DNA from: Hyalella azteca
Lineage: Eukaryota > Arthropoda > Malacostraca > Amphipoda > Hyalellidae
Direction: 5' to 3'
Assembly (NCBI RefSeq): GCF_000764305.2
Contig: NW_025946074.1
Span: 1-64,000 of the forward strand
DNA: 64,000 bases
Of this stretch, positions 47,755 through 57,690 are shown piece after piece (the first letter of the stretch is position 1; each line of letters opens with the position of its first letter). A model generated the notes under the pieces. That model saw only the letters and a list, made by a program, of their open reading frames with translations, was not told the origin of the DNA and did not search any database. The position numbers and the translations under genes are program-made.

Positions 47755-50700
47755 GCCTGAAATAGGTCTTGATGCTATACAATCAAATCTTAGTGATCAA
47801 ATTATAGTATGCAGTCATCAAATTATAGTACGCAGTCATCAAATTTGTGTTTTTTATCCAAGCTTGTTTTGCTCCCAATAAACTGCCTTCCTCAGTGCTG
47901 GTGGTGAGCTTCTTTTTTGCGCATTTTCTCATTTATGGAAAAATGGCGCTATTGTGCTAGTCATGTCCATCCGTCCGTGACTATACGGATGGATGGACAA
48001 AAAAATGCTCACTCTGTCACTCACTCCAGTGAGCACAGATCGATTTTTTAAGCTATTTTGTCAAATCACTTCCTTTTCTCCTTGAACCTTCAACTATGAT
48101 ATCCATCTAGCAACTAGCTCCCATGCACCCTCTTGCACTTAACTCTTGTATAATTCAGGGATTAAACTAGTTCACTGATCCTCCTCAGAGTCTCAAGTTA
48201 ACCATCTCCTCCTAACCAACTCAACTGCATTCCTAATGAGCTTTATCTGAACTAACTATGGTATACCTACGTACCTAAAGAATGAATTCAGTTCCCTGGC
48301 ACGCACTCTTACTATTGTTATGGCTGTTTGTTCCATGTCTTTGTAATAAGTCTTTATTAAATCAATGCCACCAATGAGGAAATCGTGCTATAGCAAGATT
48401 TCTCTTAATAATTACATTGACTGTAAAAGGTTGAAAGGTTCACACCCTTTTGTAATTTCTATCACTGGCTTATGAACATTCTTAGGTTGTTTGGGGAACC
48501 CATGCAATAGCCAGGAAGTCATGAGCTCTCAGCAACCATTGCAGCCTCAACAGCAGCTGCAGCAGCATCAACAACAGCAGCTGCAGCAGCCTCGACAACA
48601 GCAGCTGCAGCAGATTCCTCAACAACAGCAGCTGCAGCAGATTCCTCAACAACAACAGCAGCTGCAGCAGATTCCTCAACAACAGCAGCTGCAGCAGATT
48701 CCTCAACAACAGCAGCTGCAGCAGATTCCTCAACAACAGCAGCTGCAGCAGATTCCTCAACAACGGCAGCTGCAGCAGATTCCTCAACAACAACAGCTGC
48801 AGCAGCAGATTCCTCAACAACAACAGCAGCTGCTGCAGATTCCTCAACAACAGCAGCTGCTGCAGATTCCTCAACAACAGCAGCTGCAGCAGATTCCTCA
48901 ACAACAGCAGCTGCTGCAGATTCCTCAACAACAACAGCAGCTGCAACAGATTCCTCAACAACAACAGCAGCTGCTGCAGATTCCTCAACAACAACAGCAG
49001 CTGCTGCAGATTCCTCAACAACAGCAGCAGCTGCAGCATCAACAACAGCAGCTGCTGCAGATTCCTCAACAACAACAGCAGCTGCTGCAGATTCCTCAAC
49101 AACAACAGCAGCTGCTGCAGATTCCTCAACAACAGCAGCTGCAGCCTCAGCATCAACTACTGCAACTGCAGCTTCCTCAACAACAACAACAACAGCCCCT
49201 GCAGCATCAACAACAGCAGATGCAACCTCAACATCAACTACTGCAACCGCAGCAAATGCTTCTACAGCAAAAATCACAGCAGTTGCAGCAACAAGAACAA
49301 CAGGAGCTGAATTTTCATCCTCAAGACAGTGGTTCGTTCTTAACACTTCCGCTATCATTTGTCACAATATCTAACCAACTGAAGTTCTACAACCATCCTT
49401 TCAAACATCCTCAGATAACTCAAGCTCCATTTGTTTTCTCAAAAAAGTCATGTTTTGCTAGCCTGTTTGCTGGTGAGTCGATCCCTACTCATATAGTACC
49501 TACATTTTGAGCTTGCTTTTTTTATTTAATTCCTTTCGTTGTTGTTTTGTGTTAGGAATGTCATTTTAGCTTGGGTATGTTTTTTCACCTAATAATTTCT
49601 TAGCGGTTTGTCAGACTAAGCTTTGTATAGCTCTTACTGCCCTTCAAACTCTACATGGCAAATCTACTTGTAAATTTATCTAGAATAGTAACAAAGTTTT
49701 AAACCGATTTAAAATTCCTGGCATCTGTATCAAGTCTCAATCTTGGTAATCCGACTAGTTTTCTAGGCAAATCATAACTTTTCTTGCATCCAATTAAACT
49801 AATTGGCATATTGGATCTCATTAATGCCTGGTAAATAACCTGCTTCTCCTCTCCTTTCCCAACAATCTGTATAAAAATCATTCCCCATACTAAATGTATT
49901 GATGCTACAGAAGATTTTAAATTTCTGAACTATTGAATTAAATACTATATTCCTTTGCAGGGGAGGCCTTGGTGAAGTATCAGCCTCAGAGTAGAGTTCA
50001 GCACAAACCTGTTGCTGACCGTCAGATCACAACGGAGCAGGACGCTTCAACACTTACTTTACTCTCTCACTTGACTGCTGGCCCAAGCAGTGCCATCAAC
50101 CCTGGCTGTGACCCGTACACCGAACAACCTTATTCTCCTGATACTCAATTATCAGCAGCATTGGTTGCACAGGAGTGTGAAGCATTGGTTGTACAGGAGT
50201 GTATCGAGACAGATCCCTCCTCTAATGATGTAGCAGTTAAATCAAGCTTTGATCGTAATCTGGGACATCCAAACACAAATGTTAGCAAGCCTGTAAAAGA
50301 GGAAATTTTGCCTCCTTGTGACTCCTTAGATGTGATGCATCTCAACCATTGGCCTGGAGACTTGCATTTCTCCATTCGTCTGCCAGCTCAACTTCATACA
50401 AACCCCAAGGTGGGACTTGCATTTTATTAAATGAAAGTGGATGTTTTTTCACTGTAAATGTCTTCATGGAAAGCTCACATTTATAACATATGAGAAACTC
50501 TTTTGGATTATCTTGGCTGGCTGAAACAAAACCCACAACTAAGGCTGTATCCATCCAAATGTATTTTTTCCTTGATGAACATTTCTTAAGGTGAAAATGT
50601 TTTCTTATATGAATTATGTGAATTTTATGCACTTGTGTACTATGTAAATGACGTCAATAAAATACTGTTTAAGTTACAACAATACAAAATACTGAATTGA

Positions 50701-53700
50701 TTATAAATTGATGTATTCTGAACCCATTAAGACGAATGGTAAATTTAAGTTATATAAATTTAATCAATTTCAATTTATTTTAAAATTCAAGTATGCATGC
50801 AATACTATAGACCATAAACTAACCTTAATTTTCATTCTGAGCGTTCTGAGCGCTGCTATCTGGCCAATATTGGCCGCCTGTAGATCTGGCCAATATTGGC
50901 CGCCTGTAGATCTGGCCAATATAAGCTGCTTGAACTTTTCGATCTACTTGCCTCGTTTATAGCTCCTGCTTTTGTGGCTTGTAACGAGACACGGTTGAGA
51001 GAAACAAACATGTTTGTTGTTCTTAACCGCTAGGTGGCTAGTAGGGCTGATTCAGCCACGGTGTGAGCATCTGTGCCGCTCTTCTTGTGGCTAATTCAAG
51101 TGGGTTGAGTGTTGTGAATCAAATGATAATGGTTATAAAAGATAGTCATTAAGACTAGGGTTCTAAGAAGAACGTTAAGTGCTTCCCAGATAAAATACAA
51201 TTTTTATTGTAAATATTGCAAAGTATGAAGTAATGTGGAATGTTCGCCATGCTAATTACTTCGATAAATTGAGGAAAGAAACTGATATCTTTAAATTGAA
51301 AGAAGACCGCGTAAGTCAGGATTTAGTTGATACCCGGTGTAGCATTTTTAATGCCTAAAATTAAGAGTATGGAAGCAACGTATTGCTACGAGTTAGTGAA
51401 GGAAATCTCGTCAAGAACAAGTGGAGCTGGGGCAGATAGCCGAGCACAGACTTACCTTTACGGCTTCTATTTACACACTGACAGCCTTGAACAAGGAAAT
51501 ACCGGCAGCTAATGCTTGCCTCGTGACACGACAGTTCCCAACTACGCGCTGTCGCCTGCGAACTGTTAACCAAATACTCTCATAGTGTACAGGCTCTCAG
51601 CCGGCAAAACTGGTCTCGCCGCGAGTACTCGGAGCGAATTCTAGCTCCGTTTATAAACCCCTTAGCCTACTTGCTGGTAAAGCTACAAGCGGCATATATG
51701 TGCCAGATCTAGAGGCGGTCAGTGTTAGTCCCGTGTACAGGCACCTTATCGAATAGTTACCCTGAGGGCAAAAATTTCGCTCTGGGTTGATCCCTACCTT
51801 CCAAAAATAATAACACTTGTATTCTTCCATTCAGATATTATTAATAAAATCCCACCGTAATTCATGACGAATTTAACCCAAGCTCACTTCTACTCTCATG
51901 AAATAGAAATATTTACGTAATTTATAATAATGTGTAATATAATTATGTATAACCTACTGATACTGTGTATAACCTAAACTAACAGTAATCATGCTCGGGG
52001 TGTTGCCGCCGGCATTCACGAATAATGTAACCCAAGCTCACATCTACTCTCATGAAATAAAAACATTTTACATTATTTCTAATGATGTGTAATATAATTA
52101 AGTAATTAATTAACCTAAACTAACAGTAATCATGTGTGTTGCAGTGGTGCTACTCGGAAATCCTCAAGCGCCTGTACTGCCCGCCCGGCGTGACCTTCGA
52201 GGTGCTCGTGGCTCTTAAGAACTGGCAGGCCGTGGAGGGCGGGGGCGCTGCTGTGCGTCTCTGCGCCGTCTACACCGACGCCCACCACCGCACCAGCGCC
52301 GTCAAGCGGTGCTGCAATCACAGCAAGCGTGAGTTGAATTGCCTGTGTACACTCGGGGAAATAAGAGGGACTTGGTCTGAACAGTGATGCTACTATCACC
52401 GCAAGCGTGAGTTGAATTGCCTGCTTACACTCGCAGAAATAAGTGGGACTTGGTCTGAATAGCGATGTCACTACCACCGCAAGCTTGTATCAAGTTCTCT
52501 TCACTGCAGTTCCTGCTTACACTCGGGGAAGTGAACAAAAATTTGTTCAAATAGCGATGCACTTTTTGCGCTTGAATGACTCACCCTGGCCCAGTCTGGC
52601 ACCGCAAAAGTGCGTATAAGTGTCACGTCCGCTCTCTGCTCCTTTATCTGCTCCGTACTTCTTGCTTACTCTGTTCACTTGGTTCTTACTCGTCGCGCCT
52701 AAATTGTCTTCCAATTCGTTCCTTTCTGTATTTTTTCAATGTATATCAATATTTTTTGCAGTAAATCTATCTCATAACCTATTAATCTTTCTTTTATCAA
52801 CAAGATTTTATTTTCTTTATCAACGCCTCTCCATCCATCAAAGCTCAACACTTATGGCTTAAACCGCAGTCGTGGATCAAAATTATAGTATAGACGAAGT
52901 CATTATTTCTGGCAAATGGTGAAGTGGTAATTTTCTCAATCTTTGCATTATGTATCTAATGCTACTTTCTGTTAATGATCTACCGTTGTGGTAGTTTCTT
53001 CCATAGTTTCTAATGCATCTTTCTTTTAATGGTTACGTTGTAATTTTTTAAGTCTACAGAACAAGTTTCTATTGTTTTTTTTCATGCAGAGGACCAGACC
53101 CCGAACTGCGATCACATCATCCAAGTGGACAGCAGCCACGCGGTGTACAGCAGCGTCGGCGACCGGAAGGTGGTGACGGTGCCCCTGCACGCCCCGCCCC
53201 CTGGCGTGAACCACGTCAAGCTTCTCGTCAAGTGCACGTGCATGACCTCCTGCATGGGTGGACCAACCCGCCGCCCATTTGCTGTGCTCTTCTCCTGCAT
53301 GAGTGAGTGCAATTAGAGGTGGTAACAGCTCTTACATAATTATGATGCGGACCCGACTCTGCAAGAGATGCCGACAAGGACCACGTAAATTAGTCGCTCT
53401 ATGTCAGCTTCGGCGTGCTTGAAGTGGAGCCTCTTTCTTACCCTGCCGCAAGTTGTTATGACTCTGCTCCGGCCGACCCTAGTTATCCTCTCTGGACATA
53501 ATAAAGTCTGAAAGAAGATAATGACCAGAAGCTGATTTAAATCTAGTGGTCAAACAGACGCAGAATAACTCTAAACCTATGTTAGGTACTTTTGGGCCCA
53601 GGAGTTACCCTATTTTTGTTAGGGGAGTTACTCTGTATACTTGCTAGGCTCTGATACTCGAGTGTTGTAGTCTGTGTTACTCTAGAAGATTATGCTTGGC

Positions 53701-55031
53701 TCTGTACAGACACTTGAAAGGGTAATATGCATAGAGGAGTTTCTTTCTCTCTCCATTCACTGGAATAGAAGTTATTCTTTTTTATCCAGACTTTGACAGT
53801 GCATTTATATGAACATTGAATCTCACATTCTTTACTGTGTCAGCCTGCATTTTGAGGCAAATCTCCATGCGTACGTTCTTACATTTAATGGCCACGTTTG
53901 TGGTGTTTGCAGTGCATGGCATGGAGGTGGGGCGTCACTGCTTGTCTATCAAATGCTGCAAAAATTACAATCGAGATAAGGATGCCGATGAAGATAAGCT
54001 CCAGCGCATTGAGGCTAAGGCTATCGAAGACCAAAGAACCAGAATTCCAAATGCCAAGGAGAAGTCTCCAGCTCCTTCTACATCTGGCGGTAAAAAGCGC
54101 AAGTTGGAAATGAAGAACAAAACCTCTGACGGTGGCCCTGATCTCAGCTGTGGGACAAAGTCTTCCTCCTGCGGCCTCTCCAGCCTCAGCACCCAACTGC
54201 CTGCCGCCATTTGCCCCCCAGCGCCTGCTGGCTATGTTAACGTACTCGTGAGTTCTTATTTCGCAACTTGCTAATTTGATTTTATTTTAAGTTCATTTCA
54301 TTAAATTTTTGGTTATTTAGTGGTGATTTTATAGTTATTTTGTTGATTGTGTGTCATGTTTCTGAGATATACCGCACGAATTCAGTTGATATTATAGTTT
54401 TTTAAATAAATTGCACCTGTAAATTATTGTACCCAAATTCATTCTGAAAACTGATTTTACTCTGTACTGAGGAAATAAGTATTCATTTTATTTTTTTTAC
54501 TAATAGGTTCCTTCTTTGGTTTTTCATTTTTTTTACTGCTACCTTAAATTATTTATAAAATTTCATGAAAGCATTCATTCTTCGCTCTGTAATATTATCT
54601 TTACTAAAATTTTGTGGCACTTTGAATCCTGTTAATTATAACTAACTAACACGTGCCAATCTTCTTTGGCTTCTGTTGAAAACTTGCTTCCAAGTCTCGT
54701 CTTTATCTGGATGTCTCGTATTCAACATCAACAATTGGTCACGTTATTATTTAAGAATTTAATAACCTATACAATTATTTTCGTCGGGAATTTTCTTATT
54801 AGAAATGTAAACGAAAGTACTTTGAATAAGCATGATTTTTCCGACTTTTCTGCCGCTAAATTTCTCCTCATTTTCGGCCTGTGACATTTTTTAATAATGT
54901 TTTTTCTTCCCCGTTGGGCCCAGGTACCCCAGCAGTACGAGACCCGCATGACGGACTACTTAAGAGCCCTCATCGCCCATGATCTGCTTAAGGAGAAGCT
55001 TCCAGAGACTTACCAGCGATATCTCAAGTAG
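45692..55031 (+). CDS. p53: p53 family transcription factor with a large Q/IP-rich N-terminal exon, 8 exons found
   Basis: Exons: 45692-45963, 46933-47005, 48486-49472, 49961-50409, 52145-52328, 53090-53302, 53913-54247, 54924-55031, all GT-AG and phase-consistent, giving about 873 codons. The first part is acidic (FDDFLAKLSSGTFFDEDII), like a transactivation domain. Exon 3 is a Gln/Ile-Pro repeat. The DNA-binding domain starts WPGDLHFSIRLP in exon 4. Zinc ligands are all present: Cys and His in VKRCCNHSK, and both Cys in CMTSCMGGPTRRPF, which also keeps the Arg equal to human R248. The human R273 region (here SIKCCKNYNRD) is altered. A basic GGKKRKLEMKNK stretch looks like a nuclear localisation signal. 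The last exon encodes a 35-residue helical end (YETRMTDYLRALIAHDLL). The 5' end is uncertain: the first in-frame Met is 45721, or a tiny exon at 45618-45642 may precede. p53 acts as a nuclear tetramer in damage responses. Confidence 0.92.
47722..47752. repeat. (TA)n microsatellite in p53 intron 2
   Basis: About 15 TA units follow CATGTATCA. Nothing else is seen. Confidence 0.95.
48540..49300 (+). repeat. coding tandem repeat in p53 exon 3 (Q-rich, 18 IPQQ units)
   Basis: A 24-30-bp DNA unit containing CAGCTGCAGCAGATTCCTCA encodes LQQIPQQQQ or LLQIPQQQQ. I count 18 IPQ units, then a less regular Q/H/P tail to about residue 270 of the exon. The unit alternates CAG and CAA, so it is not a pure CAG tract. 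Length varies by whole codons. Both reverse-strand frames are also open only because of the repeat composition. Confidence 0.93.
50860..50930. repeat. 27-28-bp tandem repeat in p53 intron 4
   Basis: CTGGCCAATATTGGCCGCCTGTAGAT occurs two and a half times. TGGCCAATATTGGCC is itself a palindrome. Confidence 0.85.
51856..52144 (+). repeat. 141-bp tandem duplication ending at a p53 acceptor
   Basis: Blocks sharing AACCCAAGCTCAC, TCTACTCTCATGAAATA, GTGTAATATAATTA and AACCTAAACTAACAGTAATCATG occur twice. The second block ends in the exon 5 acceptor (AG at 52143-52144). The first has GTGTTGCCGCC where the second has GTGTTGCAGTG. Confidence 0.8.
52305..52560 (+). repeat. 78-bp tandem copies of the p53 exon 5 end with its donor
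   Basis: The exon end CACAGCAAGC and donor GTGAGTTGAATTGCCTG (GT at 52329) recur as CACCGCAAGC with GTGAGTTGAATTGCCTG (GT at 52407), and as CACCGCAAGC with a lost donor at 52485. A fourth, more decayed copy follows. Spacing is 78 bp. Use of the second donor would run into a stop at about 52385. Confidence 0.82.
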
Positions 55032-55147
55032 AAGCCAAACTTACCTGGAAAAGCTACGCCTCTTCGCGTCCACTGTCACAATGGTGCTTTATTACTACAC
55101 AAAGTGGACTAATTACTCATAGCGGCCGATTTATCGTTTGTGATTGA

Positions 55148-55397
55148 TGGGTAGCCTGGGAGATGGGTTTTGTAGCCTGGGAGATGGGTTTTGTAGCCTG
55201 GGAGATGGGTTTTGTAGCGTGGGAGATGGGTTTTGTAGCCTGGGAGATGGGTTTTGTAGCCTGGGAGATGGGTTTTGTAGCCTGGGAGATGGGTTTTGTG
55301 GCCTGGGAGTTGGGTTTTGTGGCCTGGGAGATGGGTTTTGTGGCCTGGGAGATGGGTTTTGTAGCCTGGGAGAAGGGTTTTGTAGCCTGGGAGTCGC
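55148..55397. repeat. 21-bp minisatellite just after p53, about 12 units
   Basis: Units of TAGCCTGGGAGATGGGTTTTG with point changes, starting about 115 bp after the p53 stop. The unit is a multiple of three, so several frames are open, but no start context or homology supports a protein. It may lie in the p53 3' UTR. Confidence 0.9.
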
Positions 55398-55679
55398 CAG
55401 TGGTTGGCTGACGATACCTACGCTGTGCCATCAACACAACATAAATGGTCAGCCATCATAAGATATTCGTTAGCTGATTATTAATTTCCATTGATTATTT
55501 AATTCGGTATTCAAATCCAGTAAATCGAAATGTCGATTATTTTTACCATTTTTCTCTTGGAAAGGGCATTATTTTGTGTGATGTGTGCTGTCTATTGTCC
55601 TTCTTGGCAACTCCGGAGCCATTTATTGCATTTTTATGGTCATGCCGCCTGCGTAAAATTATCTGGCTTAACGTACGTG

Positions 55680-56010
55680 AAGACTCGCATGAAAATCGTT
55701 GCTTTTGAAGTTTATAAAGATTTATATGTAAACCGTTGCTTTAACGCCCACGAAGATTTGCATTAAAATTGCGGCGTTTGACGCATATGGAAACTTGGAT
55801 GAAAATAGAGGCGTTTGACGCAAATATATATTTAAAGAAAGTAGTGGCGTTTGACGCACGTATATATTTAAATTAATTAGTGGCGTTTGACGCATATGGA
55901 AACTTGGAGGAAAATAGAGGCGTTTGACGCAAATATACATTTCAAGAAAGTAGTGGCGTTTGACGCATATGGAGAGTCGGATGAAAATAGAGGCGTTTTG
56001 ATGTTTATTA
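55680..56010. repeat. degenerate tandem repeat built on GGCGTTTGACGC
   Basis: GGCGTTTGACGC recurs about seven times, alternating with CATATGGAAACTTGGA and AAATATATATTT spacers in units of about 30 and 60 bp. No gene is supported. Confidence 0.8.
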
Positions 56011-57384
56011 AGACTTAAGAAAATATTTTTGCTTGACCTAAATATAGAATCTCGCAAGCTATGCGTTCTCAAAATGTTCTGTTGAAAGCTAAGACTTTAA
56101 GGATTCTCTTTCTAATTATTCCATGTTATTCTTTTCTCGTTGTTTTAGAATTTAGAACAAAGCAAGTAATTAGCTGCTGCTCAATAGGGCCTTCGATATT
56201 GTAGGCGACTTTGTACTTTATCTTCGCTTGAAGTCGAATTACGACTTGAGCAATGCATTTAGTGTAATAATTTCATTTATTTATTCTACTTCTTGATGAA
56301 CTTAACATGGGAATTAATGAACTGAATTTTATTTTAACTTTATTTGCAACTGCCAGTATAATATTGGACTGTAAATTATTATGCCTATTTTAAATTAAAT
56401 TGCGTTCTGCAATGTAGTAGATACAAATTCCTTGTTATATGCCTTTGTACAACCTCAAAAAAAGTTTCTTGTTATTATCGACTTCTGGGGGTCATGGACA
56501 GAACTCAACGGGGTCGATATATTGGGTTTGAATGAAGGGATTAAGTAGCGCATTTGTTTCATTTAATAACAATTCTTATCATTTTTGAACAATGTGTTTT
56601 TTTTTTCATTTCAGAAAAAATTTACCCTGTATAGCTGAACTCCTCTTATATTTTCAACTTGTCACTTTTATCGATATATATCTTCAAACGTTTTATTGGT
56701 TACAACATTATATTAGTTTGCTTAATAATTTTTTTCTTGTTTACATGCATCCAAATTATCAATTATGGTTTTAATTCTTGAATTTTTCTCGAACTCTCGA
56801 GAGTTTTTCCTACAGTAGTACGGATACTATTAGTAGGTACGCGAACAATTTTCTGACGCAGGAACGATCTTTAATCGTGACATATTTACTTCACAAAAAT
56901 TTTGATTACCTATAACATGATGAAATGGTTTGTAGTTACTTGGCAATCGATTATACGTGGAAACGTATAATCGATCCTAATATATCTATACTGAGATAAA
57001 CTCGCAAAAATTTACTCTATTAATGATTAAGAGACCTTTTTTCTAATAGAGTTGCTTGTCTCGGATGCTTGTAACTTATATGGTTACGTGCAATTGCAAC
57101 GGCCATGGGCATCTCACAGGTATCAATGATGTGCAACTGTTACTACAGTATATGCCATCTACCTGGCCTCAGCATCAACCTGATAAATTCAAACATTAAA
57201 CTAAGTTTGATAATTATTGAAGCATTGACTACAATAAAGAGCTACTTATTCTATATATACTGGAGATGATATGCGTTATAATGGGTATGCGGTGCCTGTA
57301 CGAAAATAAAGTGCTTCTTGAGCATGGACCATGTGTACATGCCAACATGAACATGATTTACCCGACAATATCAGGTAAATGGAC
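56010..57384. other. AT-rich gene-free stretch with a small hairpin
   Basis: The perfect 12-bp inverted repeat ATCGATTATACG at 56946-56957 pairs with 56964-56975 around a 6-nt loop. No gene or bounded element was recognised. Confidence 0.5.
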
Positions 57385-57690
57385 CAGGGTGGCCCAGTGG
57401 TTAAAGTTCAAGAGTACCAAGATTGGAGCAGAGAGGTGCGGTTTCGATCCCAGCTCTGTGCGCCAGTTTCTGGTCAGTATCGGCGAGGAGGCCGCGCGGT
57501 CCATGGTTGAATTATTTAGAACAAAGGAATTCATAGAAATTCAACCATGGGGCGGTCAAGTACAGCAGAATTGTAGCTGTGACTGTGAGTTGCGAGTTCG
57601 AGACCGCAACAAGCTGTGAATGTTCTGCGATGTTGAGAATAGGCGACAGGCCTACGGCCTACTAAACGCCTAAACCGTTATTATTATTAT
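57385..57690 (+). mobile_element. tRNA-derived SINE, copy 1
   Basis: An RNA polymerase III A box, TGGCCCAGTGG (57390-57400), is followed by a B box, GGTTTCGATCCC (57440-57451), with one extra T compared with copy 2. A tRNA-unrelated body leads to a tail of ATT repeats (TTATTATTATTAT). It closely matches the minus-strand copy at 60461-60711. A 38-bp insert with short inverted ends sits at 57506-57543. Confidence 0.85.
57500..57549. repeat. small palindromic insert within SINE copy 1
   Basis: CCATGG is present on both sides of a 38-bp insert that starts TTGAATT and ends AATTCAA. The insert is missing from SINE copy 2. Together the arms CCATGGTTGAATT and its reverse complement form a 13-bp stem. 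Confidence 0.7.

Noticed and set aside
48482..49358. Long open frames on the minus strand (up to 279 codons, Ala/Val/Glu/Ser- or Leu-rich) opposite p53 exon 3.
   Set aside because: They follow from the repeat composition on the coding strand and show only repetitive content.
57390..57460. Possible tRNA gene from the A and B boxes.
   Set aside because: There is no complete cloverleaf or acceptor stem, and the boxes are followed by a conserved SINE body and ATT tail in two copies.
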